Assembly (NCBI GenBank): GCA_020628855.1
Contig: JAHDEL010000004.1
Location: forward strand, 1 to 64,000
Source of the DNA: Saprospiraceae bacterium
Lineage (GTDB): Bacteria; Bacteroidota; Bacteroidia; Chitinophagales; Saprospiraceae
Length of the DNA stretch: 64,000 nucleotides
Direction of reading: 5' to 3'
Below are positions 14,357 through 23,194 of this stretch, one piece after another. How positions within the stretch are numbered: position 1 is the stretch's first letter; every line of letters starts with the position of its first letter. The notes beneath the pieces are model-generated. The model was not told the origin of the DNA and searched no databases. It saw only the letters and a program-made list of their open reading frames with translations. A program made the position numbers and the translations under genes.

Positions 14357-16615
14357 CTATCTGAGAAGCAAAATTTTTCCTTCACCTTGAACTTCTCCTC
14401 CTCGTCCATCGGTATAGCTGTAAGTATAGACGTATGCACCTTCTGGTGAAAGTTGTCCAGTATTATTCTTTTGGCCATTCCATCCTTGGTAGAAGTCATC
14501 AGTAGAGAAGATGGTTTCACCCCATCGATTCCATATTGTCATAGAGTATTCTGTTAAGCCTTCTATGAATCCAACAGCTTTAAAATCATCATTCTTACCA
14601 TCATTATTTGGAGTAAAGGCATTTGGAAAGAAAATATTATTGAGCGGAACAACATCAACAAGCTTTTTCAATGTATCCGGACATCCACTCTCATGGATTG
14701 CAATGAGTGATATTTCATACATTCCTGTATCTGGGAGTGTAAATATTGGGTCTTCTTCTTCTGAAACACCTACTCCTGGAATGATCCATTGTAAACGTTC
14801 TGCGTCAATTGACCTATCGAATAATTGAATCTCACTCTCAAGACTGTTGAGTTCATCTGTCGAACAATCAAACGCCGCTTCGGGTGCTGCTTTGATTGTA
14901 ATCAAATTAGGAAAATCTCGGTCAGCATAGCAGCCGATAGGTGAAGTGACTTCAAGTCTCACAGAATACACACCTTCATTCTCATAGAGGTTTGTTGGGC
15001 TCACTTCGTCACTGAAAGAACCATCTCCAAAATCCCAAACAATCGTGTATGTGGAATCAATTGGTATGGACAAATTATCAAAAAGGACATTTGCCGGAGC
15101 ACAGCCTACAAAACTACTCGGTACTGCAATCAATGTTTCTGGCACTGGTTGATATCTTATGGTCTGTATTCTTTCTGAGGTACATCCATTGACATCTGTG
15201 ATTATGAGAGAAACATCCTTGAAACCAGGTGTTGGATATTCGAATGATGGACTTGCCACAGAGTCAATGCCTTCACCAAAATTCCAATCGTAAGATACGA
15301 TGCCTGTACTCATTGTTGTACTTAAGTCAGTGAAGGTAATAGGCCCAGCGACGCAAGTATCGTAATCAAAACTATAATCAGCTAGAGTTTCTGGAAATAC
15401 ATCAACTCTAATAAAAGCAGAATCAGCACAATCTGTTTCCTTATTGAGAAGAAGCAGGCCAGTATAGCTTCCTGGACCAGGAAAAGCATAAGAAGCATCT
15501 CTAGTCGTTACAGTATCGAATACTCCATTAATTTCCATAATCCAGTCATAGGAGATAATCTTATCTTCTCGCACACTTGTATTTTCAAAATCGATTTCAG
15601 TTTCTCCACAGAGAATATGCAAATAGGATTTAGGGCCCAATAGACTATCAGCAACCATACTAGCATCAACTAAAGGGTTGCACTCCACTACATTAAATTG
15701 AAAATCTCGAATTATCTCCCCAATTTTCACATTCCCAATAAATTCTTCAACACAAATACCGACCACATATTGACCAATCATATCAGGCACTCCAGTGATG
15801 AGTCCAGTGTTTTGATTAATTGAAATACCCGCCCCTAATGGAGCTGTAGCTGTAAATGGTGCTGCAAAAGGTATTTGATTATACGGAGGAGGACAATTTG
15901 CAGGATTGGGAGTTACGCCGGTACATGAAGTAGCCAAGAAAGCATCAGCATTTGTCAGACCATCCGTCCCTCCAGCAGTTAATGGTGCACAGAAACTATA
16001 TCTCAAAGTATGCCCATCGATATCAGAAGCTGCTTGCGAAACAAACAAGTCTTCATCTTGGCAGATAAAAATTGGAGGGAAGTCCAAGAACTTTGGACTC
16101 GAGTTACAAATATCTTGTGCTTCAGGTGAAATCGTCACGTGGACTGCTGCTCCCTGATCACCCGGATTGATTACATTGGTTATCGTACTATTCCGACAGC
16201 ATCTCTGATAGACTATGAGATACGGCTCATCTATCTTTTCGAGTGTAAGTAAAAATCTATAGGTTGCCTCTTCTACCCCAACATTCGGTGGTATTTCAAC
16301 ACATGGGTTAGATTCATCAAAATCTATTGTTGCTTGGTCTTCAAATCCTTCTACCCCAACATTCTCTACATGAATCCAAGATGTTCCATTAAATCTAAAC
16401 ACACCAAAATCTACGTCTTCATCAAACGTCGCTCCTGTACTAAACAGATCTCGGTAAATGGTGCACTCCATCAAGTAGGTCACTTCATTATCTGTCAAAT
16501 CAGTATCTTGACAAGTATAGACAAGCTGACCGCCAACGATATGAGCACCATAGTTATCAACTACGAAGAGTAGAATCACTAATGGGATCAAGATCAAATG
16601 ACGAAGAATTGGCAT
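14357..16615 (-). CDS. PKD-repeat protein with T9SS type B sorting domain
   Basis: 752 residues from the ATG at 16615; a TTG two codons upstream is a less likely start. Residues 1-22 form a signal peptide ending before the HIVGGQLVYTC start typical of this family. The middle contains Ig/cadherin-like sequence and at least three PKD-type domains with the YDWNFGEG / VWDFGDGSFSDE pattern. The last 90 residues are a gliding-motility-associated (type B) C-terminal domain: FFPNAFTPNNDGKNDDF, then IWNRWGETIF and GAYVYTYSY. It should cross the outer membrane by T9SS and stay attached or be released at the surface. Likely adhesive or structural; the ligand is unknown. Confidence 0.92.
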   Translation of the reverse strand: MPILRHLILIPLVILLFVVDNYGAHIVGGQLVYTCQDTDLTDNEVTYLMECTIYRDLFSTGATFDEDVDFGVFRFNGTSWIHVENVGVEGFEDQATIDFDESNPCVEIPPNVGVEEATYRFLLTLEKIDEPYLIVYQRCCRNSTITNVINPGDQGAAVHVTISPEAQDICNSSPKFLDFPPIFICQDEDLFVSQAASDIDGHTLRYSFCAPLTAGGTDGLTNADAFLATSCTGVTPNPANCPPPYNQIPFAAPFTATAPLGAGISINQNTGLITGVPDMIGQYVVGICVEEFIGNVKIGEIIRDFQFNVVECNPLVDASMVADSLLGPKSYLHILCGETEIDFENTSVREDKIISYDWIMEINGVFDTVTTRDASYAFPGPGSYTGLLLLNKETDCADSAFIRVDVFPETLADYSFDYDTCVAGPITFTDLSTTMSTGIVSYDWNFGEGIDSVASPSFEYPTPGFKDVSLIITDVNGCTSERIQTIRYQPVPETLIAVPSSFVGCAPANVLFDNLSIPIDSTYTIVWDFGDGSFSDEVSPTNLYENEGVYSVRLEVTSPIGCYADRDFPNLITIKAAPEAAFDCSTDELNSLESEIQLFDRSIDAERLQWIIPGVGVSEEEDPIFTLPDTGMYEISLIAIHESGCPDTLKKLVDVVPLNNIFFPNAFTPNNDGKNDDFKAVGFIEGLTEYSMTIWNRWGETIFSTDDFYQGWNGQKNNTGQLSPEGAYVYTYSYTDGRGGEVQGEGKILLLR

Positions 16616-16727
16616 GGACAAAAATAAATTTTAAATTAAACACAATTACCGCAATCAAAAACGTTCATGTTCTTTGTTTATTCTTGATTTCAGAATAATT
16701 TCTAATAATAATATATCCAATAATACA

Positions 16728-17300
16728 ATGTTGCTGCCTGATCAAATTGAAGATATAGTAGAAAAATTGAGAAATGGTCAAGTTACACTACTACCAACTC
16801 AGACATTATGGGGATTATCCTGTTCAGCTTTCAATGAAAAAGCTGTCAATAAGATATCCAAAATAAAAGACCGAAAAGCTGACCACCCATACATATTGCT
16901 TGTTTCTTCAATAGAAATGCTTCATCGATTTACTACTGGTATCCATCCTCGTGTCGAGACATTACTCTCTCTGCACGAAAAGCCAGTGTCTGTCATCCAT
17001 CGTGCTGCTAATCTACCACCGCATTGTGTGACAATCGAAAACACGGTAGGAATACGGGTAACTCACCATCCACTATTGACAGCAATTATTGATCAACTTG
17101 ATGGACCAATAGTAAGTACAAGTGCAAATGTATCTGGGGAAGTATTTCCTCACACATTGGCCGACATTGACAAGAGTATTATGGATGCAATTGATTTCTT
17201 GCCACCTTATCCTCCGCAGATAGTTGAACAGACCTTGGACTCTCCTTCAGTAATCATCAGCTATGATGAAAAAGGAGAGATTACTTTTCTTCGTTCTTAA
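16728..17300 (+). CDS. YrdC/Sua5-family threonylcarbamoyl-AMP synthase-like protein
   Basis: 190 residues from the ATG at 16728, where the protein begins MLLPDQIEDIVEKLR; an ATG at 16674 would add 18 Asn/Ile-rich residues unlike the family. Only the YrdC domain is present, as in TsaC, without the Sua5 C-terminal domain. Visible motifs are PTQTLWGLSC near the N-terminus, KIKDRKADHPYILL (nucleotide and substrate contacts) and STSANVSGE. The expected reaction makes threonylcarbamoyl-AMP from Thr, bicarbonate and ATP for the tRNA t6A37 modification. Related YciO proteins are hard to exclude. Its stop shares a TTAA overlap with the convergent protease gene. Confidence 0.87.
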   Translation: MLLPDQIEDIVEKLRNGQVTLLPTQTLWGLSCSAFNEKAVNKISKIKDRKADHPYILLVSSIEMLHRFTTGIHPRVETLLSLHEKPVSVIHRAANLPPHCVTIENTVGIRVTHHPLLTAIIDQLDGPIVSTSANVSGEVFPHTLADIDKSIMDAIDFLPPYPPQIVEQTLDSPSVIISYDEKGEITFLRS

Positions 17301-18775
17301 TTTACCGGTTGTTTTAATACAGCTTTGACTCCTGTTTGGAGTTTGTCAACTGCAAGTAAGACAAGAGGGTCCTGCTTGAGCAAATTATACTCTGCTTCAT
17401 CGAGTCCAATAGTTCGCTTGGTATATACATATTCCAAATCTTCCAAGAAATCACTTTTACAAGACTGAGATAATTGGAGATTATATTCACTCAAAATAGC
17501 ATCGAAGTTGGCTTCTACATCTTCAACCGAATCGTAATCAAAACTCACATTGTACACTCTCTTATAGCTGACGTCGCAAGATGCTTTGGTTGGGCCAACC
17601 ACATCCGGTACTATGCCAGAGCATGCGACTACTTCTCTTCTCAAGAATCGCGTTTTGAATAATTCTTGGGTTGTCGAATCACAAATCTCTTGGCCTAGTT
17701 TTCCATGCCTTGACCATTTGTGAATGCCTCTACCTGATGGCAAAATATATTCTGAGACAGTCAATCGCATTTGGGACCCTGAGGGCAAATTGTATTGCTC
17801 TTGGACTAGTCCCTTACCGAAGCTTTCTTCACCAAGGATAATCGCGCAATCTAAATCTTGTAAAACTCCGGCCAATATCTCGCTTGCGCTAGCACTGTTT
17901 TCATTGATAAGTACAGCTATATTCTTAACCATGAAAAAATTCTTCGCCTTGGAATAATAGGTATTCAGGTCTTTTTCTCTGTCTTTTGTCTTTAAGAGTA
18001 GAATATCTTTTTCATAAACCAATTGATCCAAAATCTTCAACACTTGTGGTAGATATCCGCCTGGATTATCTCTGACGTCTATTATCAAATGTAGATTCTG
18101 ATTTGTAATGCTGTCAAGACGTTCCAATGATTGCATAAACTGTGCATAAGTATCATCATTAAAATGCTTGATCTTAATCACTCCCACTGAGTCATTCAAC
18201 ACCATATTGATGGAGGCATCTGGATTAATTACTTCCATTAATTCAATGTCTTTTGAAAGCGTATTCTGAGTCTGATGATCAAGAAATGTTACTTTACAAT
18301 ACTCTTTGCTTGCAGTGACTTCATTCCTAACCGTAGTAAAAGTTATGCTATCCCCTGTCACATTCCTATCATTGATTTGCAAGAGTCTATCACCGTAATC
18401 TAGTCCAGCAGTTCTGGCAAATGATTCTGGTTTGGAATAAGTAACTACTATGGTATCATTCTGCAACATCATCTCAATTCCTAGACCTTTGTACTTACTA
18501 TTCATTTCGAATTTTGAAGCTCTTGAATCTTCAGCATTGATGTATACGCTATAATCATCTAATTCGGTGAATGTGCTTTTAACAGCACTTTCGACAAGTT
18601 GCTTTCTATCAATATCTAAGAGATACTTACGATCAATAAGATTAATGACGGTCTCCACTTCGCCTGCACTATACTGTGTTTGTGAATCAGTATTTACATT
18701 CTGAATAAGTACAGAGTAATCTTTAGCATAGAAGGTATATCCCAAAACTAGACCTAAGGCTAGAGTTAAGCCCAT
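17297..18775 (-). CDS. S41 C-terminal processing protease (Ctp family)
   Basis: A 492-residue exported serine protease. An N-terminal membrane anchor or signal is followed by the S41 N-terminal helical part, a PDZ domain (YKGLGIEMMLQNDTIVV to YGDRLLQINDRNV), and the catalytic core: Ser near residue 292 in NENSASASEILAG and Lys about 25 residues later in GEESFGKGLVQE. Ctp enzymes trim or degrade envelope proteins from their C-termini. The ATG at 18775 falls inside the hydrophobic segment. The frame stays open upstream to 18851 and encodes a basic STRKNNPYFWIPF stretch typical of an N-in anchor, but has no ATG, GTG or TTG. The true start may therefore be upstream and non-canonical. Confidence 0.9.
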   Translation of the reverse strand: MGLTLALGLVLGYTFYAKDYSVLIQNVNTDSQTQYSAGEVETVINLIDRKYLLDIDRKQLVESAVKSTFTELDDYSVYINAEDSRASKFEMNSKYKGLGIEMMLQNDTIVVTYSKPESFARTAGLDYGDRLLQINDRNVTGDSITFTTVRNEVTASKEYCKVTFLDHQTQNTLSKDIELMEVINPDASINMVLNDSVGVIKIKHFNDDTYAQFMQSLERLDSITNQNLHLIIDVRDNPGGYLPQVLKILDQLVYEKDILLLKTKDREKDLNTYYSKAKNFFMVKNIAVLINENSASASEILAGVLQDLDCAIILGEESFGKGLVQEQYNLPSGSQMRLTVSEYILPSGRGIHKWSRHGKLGQEICDSTTQELFKTRFLRREVVACSGIVPDVVGPTKASCDVSYKRVYNVSFDYDSVEDVEANFDAILSEYNLQLSQSCKSDFLEDLEYVYTKRTIGLDEAEYNLLKQDPLVLLAVDKLQTGVKAVLKQPVN

Positions 18776-18839
18776 TAGAAATGGAATCCAAAAATAAGGG
18801 TTATTCTTGCGGGTTGAGATAGGAAGATGTATTAAAAGA

Positions 18840-19712
18840 TTAGCTTTCGCCTAAGTAATGCTTAAGCAGTTTGCTTCTACTTGCGGATCTCAGCTTATTG
18901 ATAGCCTTATCCTTAATTTGTCTCACTCTTTCACGAGTCAGGCCAAACTTTTCTCCGATATCTTCAAGAGACATTGGGTGCTCTATTCCAAGACCAAAAT
19001 ACAACTTAATCACATCCATCTGTCTTTCGCTTAATGTGTTAAGCGATCGCTCAATCTCTCTACGTAACGAATCCATGTATTCTAGCTGAGAGTCAGTCTT
19101 TGGTGTAGCTCCATTTTCTAAAACATCCAATAAAGAGTTATCCTCTCCATCAACGAAAGGAGCATCCATAGATACATGCCTAGATGCAACTCCCAATGTG
19201 GTCTCAACCTCATCAGAAGAGATTTCTAAAAGATCTGCCAACTCCTCAGAAGAAGGTTCTCTTTCAAATTCTTGCTCCAATTCAGAGAAAGCTCTATTAA
19301 TCTTATTAAGTGACCCAACTTTATTCAATGGAAGTCTTACAATTCTTGATTGCTCAGCGAGTGCTTGTAAGATTGATTGTCTAATCCACCAAACGGCATA
19401 AGAGATAAATTTGAATCCTCTTGTTTCGTCAAATCTTTGTGCTGCTTTGATTAGACCAAGGTTACCTTCGTTGATTAAATCACTCAAAGACAGCCCTTGA
19501 TTTTGATATTGCTTTGCAACAGAAACAACAAATCTTAAGTTTGCTTTCGTCAGTCTTTCTAAGGCATCTTGATCACCTTCTTTAATTTTCTTAGCCAAAT
19601 CTACTTCCTCCTCCGGAGTCAATAAGTCGACCTTTCCAATTTCTTGAAGATACTTTTCAAGAGATTGGCTTTCTCTGTTAGTAATTGACTTAGTGATTTT
19701 AAGCTGACGCAT
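18840..19712 (-). CDS. rpoD: Primary RNA polymerase sigma factor (RpoD/SigA)
   Basis: 290 residues from the ATG at 19712 ([15 protein letters not shown], the usual Bacteroidota start; an ATG two codons upstream is possible). Regions are in order: 1.2 in [19 protein letters not shown], region 2 with [27 protein letters not shown] and [15 protein letters not shown], region 3, and region 4 with [19 protein letters not shown]. No region 1.1 or non-conserved insert is present, as usual for this phylum. It recognises the TTG/TAnnTTTG promoters seen across the window. It precedes the Ctp gene on the same strand. Confidence 0.96.
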   Translation of the reverse strand: MRQLKITKSITNRESQSLEKYLQEIGKVDLLTPEEEVDLAKKIKEGDQDALERLTKANLRFVVSVAKQYQNQGLSLSDLINEGNLGLIKAAQRFDETRGFKFISYAVWWIRQSILQALAEQSRIVRLPLNKVGSLNKINRAFSELEQEFEREPSSEELADLLEISSDEVETTLGVASRHVSMDAPFVDGEDNSLLDVLENGATPKTDSQLEYMDSLRREIERSLNTLSERQMDVIKLYFGLGIEHPMSLEDIGEKFGLTRERVRQIKDKAINKLRSASRSKLLKHYLGES

Positions 19713-19777
19713 TCCCATAAGAAAGACAATTTTGTTAGAGTGGTTAAGAGATTAAGGTAAATTAATCAACAAGCGTG

Positions 19778-19811
19778 CAAAAGTAACATAAGATTCTTAA
19801 TAGTAAAGCAA
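19778..19811 (-). promoter_or_regulatory. Promoter of the primary sigma factor gene
   Basis: The minus strand has TTG (19809-19811), 23 bases, TACTTTTG (19778-19785): an exact -7 element with a -33 TTG at the long end of the allowed spacing. It lies 65 bases before the ATG, giving a leader of about 58 bases, and is preceded by A/T tracts that could act as an UP-like element. Confidence 0.55.
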
Positions 19812-19903
19812 CAAAAAAAGTTCAATTTTTCAATTAATTAAAAAAATATGTTTTATTTGCCGTTAGGTTACCAATTGTGGCCCTATTGACATTGACAATA
19901 TTT

Positions 19904-20281
19904 ATGAAAAGAGTTAAGATTGACCTGGAATATATCATGAGAGCTTCTCCGGAAATTCTCTACAAGTTTCTCACAGCACCAGAATGTATAGTTAGATGGT
20001 TTTGTGATGCTGTTGACATTACAGCAGACGAATTTACATTTAGCTGGGATGGTGATGAAGAAATTGCTGTGTTGATTGATGACATAGAAGAAGAGAGGCT
20101 CAGGTTTGTCTGGGAAGATTCCGAACCAGATGAATATTTAGAGTTTCGCATGTATAAGTCTGATGTGACAAATGAAACTATACTGGAGATCACAGACTTT
20201 TGCGACGAAGGTGAAGAAGACACCCAAACAGATTTATGGGACAGTCAAATCACTAGATTGAGAAAAGAAACAGGTGGATAG
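19904..20281 (+). CDS. SRPBCC/START-like domain protein
   Basis: 125 residues from the ATG at 19904 (MKRVKIDLEYIMRASPEILYKFL); a start at 19877 would add nine hydrophobic residues without family support. The layout matches small SRPBCC (AHSA1-like/START-like) proteins: an N-terminal beta strand, the ASPEILYKFLTAPE helix, alternating strands with FSWDGDEEIAVLIDDIEEERLRFVWE, and a C-terminal helix. The fold makes a hydrophobic cavity, but this Bacteroidota subgroup has no assigned ligand. It is very acidic. It is divergent from rpoD and is followed 47 bases later by the phosphoglucosamine mutase-type gene. Confidence 0.8.
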   Translation: MKRVKIDLEYIMRASPEILYKFLTAPECIVRWFCDAVDITADEFTFSWDGDEEIAVLIDDIEEERLRFVWEDSEPDEYLEFRMYKSDVTNETILEITDFCDEGEEDTQTDLWDSQITRLRKETGG

Positions 20282-20287
20282 ATCCAC
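20274..20287. repeat. Palindrome at the 3' end of the SRPBCC gene
   Basis: GTGGAT-AG-ATCCAC, a perfect 6-bp inverted repeat with the stop codon TAG (20279-20281) at its centre. The loop is too short and no U-tract follows, so it is not a clear terminator. Confidence 0.3.
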
Positions 20288-20328
20288 TATTCATTTGATA
20301 TTTCAATAGACAACACCTTCCCCACTCT

Positions 20329-21711
20329 ATGACATTAATTAAGTCCATCTCTGGAATCAGAGGAACTATCGGAGGCAATCCAGGAGATAATCTTACTCCA
20401 ATTGACATTGTTGAGTGTGTCTCAGGCTATGGCTTTTGGTTACGCGATCAACATGAAAGGATTACTGTTGTCGTTGGGAGAGATGCGCGCATTTCTGGTG
20501 AAATAGTTGCTAACCTTGCAATTAATACCTTAATTAGCATCGGTATCAATGTAATCGATCTTGGTCTTTCTACAACACCAACTGTTGAAATGGCTGTTAC
20601 TCGTCACTCTGCTCAGGGTGGTATTATTTTCACAGCAAGTCACAATCCTAAACAGTGGAATGCTTTGAAGTTCTTAAATGAGAAAGGTGAATTTATTTCT
20701 GCAGAAGCTGGTCAAACGATTTTAAAAAGTATTGAGAATAAAGCTTGGCAGTTTGCTGATATTGATGCAATTGGTACTGTTTACAAAGATGATGAAGCAA
20801 TTAGTGAACATATCCAAAGCATCATTGCTCTTGATTATGTCCTGACGGATGAAATTAAAAAGCAGAAATTTCATATAGTTGTAGACTGTATTAATAGTAC
20901 TGGCGCTCTGGCCTTACCTGCTCTACTGAAGAGTCTAGGGTGTAGCTACACACTGATTAATGAACAGATGAATGGTGAGTTTGCGCACAATCCAGAGCCT
21001 CTTCCTCAGCATCTCGATCAACTTTGTAAGAAAGTAGTTGATGAAAAAGCTGATTTGGGTATAGCTGTTGATCCAGATGTTGATAGACTTGCCTTTGTTG
21101 ACGAAAAAGGGGTTTTCATTGGTGAAGAATACACACTTGTTCTTGTTGCCGATTATCTCTTGCCACACTTGAAAGGTGGTGCAGTGAGCAACCTCTCATC
21201 TTCGCGAGCATTACGCGACATCGCCAAAAAACATGATTGTTCCTATCATGCTGCAGCAGTTGGCGAAGTCAATGTTGTCACTACTATGAAGGAAAATAAT
21301 GCAACCATTGGGGGCGAAGGGAATGGAGGAATAATACTGCCAGATCTCCATTATGGTCGTGATGCAGTCGTTGGTGTTGCATTAGCCCTGAGCAAATTGG
21401 TGGAAAGTGGAAAAACCTTATCTCAGCTCAAAGCAATATATCCTGAATACACCATCATAAAGAATAAAATTTCTTTAACGCCGGAAATAGATGTTGATGT
21501 TATAATCAATACTTTGAAAACATTATTTTCACAAGAAGAATTAAATACAAGCGATGGCTTGAAGATTGATTTTGCCGAAGGTTGGGTGCATTTGAGAAAA
21601 TCAAACACTGAACCTATCATCAGAGTGTATGCAGAATCTTCAACTTCAGAAAAAGCACATGAGCTTGCTCAGAAAATAATGGATCATGTTCAGCACATTA
21701 TTCAAAAATAA
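20329..21711 (+). CDS. glmM: Phosphoglucosamine mutase-type phosphohexomutase
   Basis: A 460-residue alpha-D-phosphohexomutase. The phosphoserine is Ser104 in FTASHNPKQW, the Mg-binding loop is DPDVDR (Asp248, Asp250, Asp252), the sugar-specificity loop is GEGNGGIILPD, and the phosphate-binding C-terminal loop is in RKSNTEPIIRVYAE. The GEGNGG form and the HNP-x-x-WN stretch fit the GlmM-like branch that converts glucosamine-6-phosphate to glucosamine-1-phosphate for peptidoglycan and LPS. A phosphoglucomutase or phosphomannomutase role cannot be excluded. Its 3' end overlaps the following aminotransferase gene by 26 bases. Confidence 0.88.
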   Translation: MTLIKSISGIRGTIGGNPGDNLTPIDIVECVSGYGFWLRDQHERITVVVGRDARISGEIVANLAINTLISIGINVIDLGLSTTPTVEMAVTRHSAQGGIIFTASHNPKQWNALKFLNEKGEFISAEAGQTILKSIENKAWQFADIDAIGTVYKDDEAISEHIQSIIALDYVLTDEIKKQKFHIVVDCINSTGALALPALLKSLGCSYTLINEQMNGEFAHNPEPLPQHLDQLCKKVVDEKADLGIAVDPDVDRLAFVDEKGVFIGEEYTLVLVADYLLPHLKGGAVSNLSSSRALRDIAKKHDCSYHAAAVGEVNVVTTMKENNATIGGEGNGGIILPDLHYGRDAVVGVALALSKLVESGKTLSQLKAIYPEYTIIKNKISLTPEIDVDVIINTLKTLFSQEELNTSDGLKIDFAEGWVHLRKSNTEPIIRVYAESSTSEKAHELAQKIMDHVQHIIQK

Positions 21712-23194
21712 ATCGCAATCCACAAAGTCTAACTTAGAGGCTTATTTCGAACCCTTTAGAACAAGAATCATTGGGAACGATATGGAATTCAATACACCCT
21801 ATGGCAGGCAAAAACTTCTGTATGCAGATTGGACTGCAAGCGGTAGAATGTATGAAGATATTGAGACCATTTTTCAAAAAAAGATTTATCCTCTAGTAGC
21901 AAATACACATACAGAGACAAATACTTCTGGGAGTTGTATGACCAAAGCCTACGCTGAAGCTAAATCCATTATTAAGGCACACGTCAATGCAAAAGACACT
22001 GATATCTTAATTTCGAGTAACTCAGGAATGACAGGTGTAGTGAATAAATTTCAACGGATACTTGGCCTCAAGATTCATGAAAAGTTCAGAAAGCAGATTA
22101 CCCTAGCTGAAGACGATAGACCAATAGTCTTCATTACGCATATGGAACATCACAGCAACCAAACTTCTTGGTTAGAGACCATTGCTGATGTTGCTGTTAT
22201 TGCAGCATGCCCAGAAGGAAGAGTGTGTCTGGACAGCTATCAAAGCTTACTTGATCAATACAAGAATAGAAAGCATAAGATTGCAGCTATTACTTCATGT
22301 AGCAATGTTACTGGCATAAAGACTCCTTATGAGGTTATGGCCAAAATGATTCATGAAGTAGGTGGGTATTGTTTTGTAGATTTTGCCTGTGCTGCACCAT
22401 ACATCGAAATAGACATGCACCCTGAAGACCCACTTTGCGCTTTGGATGCTATTTACTTTTCACCACATAAATTTCTAGGAGGACCTTCGAGCGCCGGTGT
22501 ACTACTTTTTAATCATCACCTCTATAACAACAGAATTCCCGATAACCCTGGAGGTGGCACTGTTGATTGGACAAATCCTTGGGGTGAGCACAAATACCAT
22601 GATGCAATTGAAGCGAGAGAAGATGGTGGCACTCCAGCATTCTTACAAACAATGCGAACAGCATTGTCCATTAAATTGAAGGAAGCGATGGGTATTGATG
22701 CAATCTATAGGCGCGAAAAGGAAATTTGTGATAGTATTTGGAAATCACTTGAGGGTATTAAGAATCTTCATATTCTCGCTGAAAATAATAAAGAAAGACT
22801 TCCTGTATTTTCATTCTATATTGATGACTTACATTATAATCTTGGCGTCAAATTATTGAATGACAGATTTGGAATTCAAGTAAGAGGAGGATGTTCTTGC
22901 GCTGGAACATATGGTCACTATCTGTTAGATGTATCTAAATCTCAATCAAAGTCAATTACTGACCAAATCGACTTTGGCGATCTAGCAAATAAACCAGGAT
23001 GGATCAGAGCATCATTTCATCCAACAATGTTAGATTCGGAAATCATTACTATCTGTGATGCAATCAAATCCTTAGCAGAAAACCATAAAACTTGGGCCAC
23101 GGATTATATCTATGATTCTAAGACCAATGATTTTGCGCATCACTCCGGAGAATGCCATGAAGATGAAATGATTTCAGGTTGGTTTGATCTCTAG
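21686..23194 (+). CDS. Class V aminotransferase, cysteine-desulfurase-like
   Basis: A 502-residue PLP enzyme of the fold-type I class V family (SufS/Csd-like). The PLP lysine is Lys262 in YFSPHKFLGGPSSAG. HMEHHSNQTSW and AAITSCSNVTG, and the aspartate in FVDFACAAPY, form the cofactor pocket. GGCSCAGTYGHYLL near residues 407-420 has two cysteines close to where the SufS active-site cysteine lies. At about 500 residues it is longer than SufS (about 400). It may be a desulfurase, selenocysteine lyase or another lyase; specificity is unclear. The ATG lies inside the glmM 3' end, and its stop shares a CTAG with the convergent smc gene. Confidence 0.85.
   Translation: MFSTLFKNKSQSTKSNLEAYFEPFRTRIIGNDMEFNTPYGRQKLLYADWTASGRMYEDIETIFQKKIYPLVANTHTETNTSGSCMTKAYAEAKSIIKAHVNAKDTDILISSNSGMTGVVNKFQRILGLKIHEKFRKQITLAEDDRPIVFITHMEHHSNQTSWLETIADVAVIAACPEGRVCLDSYQSLLDQYKNRKHKIAAITSCSNVTGIKTPYEVMAKMIHEVGGYCFVDFACAAPYIEIDMHPEDPLCALDAIYFSPHKFLGGPSSAGVLLFNHHLYNNRIPDNPGGGTVDWTNPWGEHKYHDAIEAREDGGTPAFLQTMRTALSIKLKEAMGIDAIYRREKEICDSIWKSLEGIKNLHILAENNKERLPVFSFYIDDLHYNLGVKLLNDRFGIQVRGGCSCAGTYGHYLLDVSKSQSKSITDQIDFGDLANKPGWIRASFHPTMLDSEIITICDAIKSLAENHKTWATDYIYDSKTNDFAHHSGECHEDEMISGWFDL

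Noticed and set aside
14266-14520. 84-codon minus-strand ORF across the rplS/T9SS boundary
   Set aside because: It is a shadow of two well-supported genes in another frame and has no recognisable features.
16619-16626. TATTTTTG before the PKD protein gene as a promoter
   Set aside because: It lies only 3 bases from the chosen ATG in an A/T run without a -33 TTG, so transcription would begin inside the gene.
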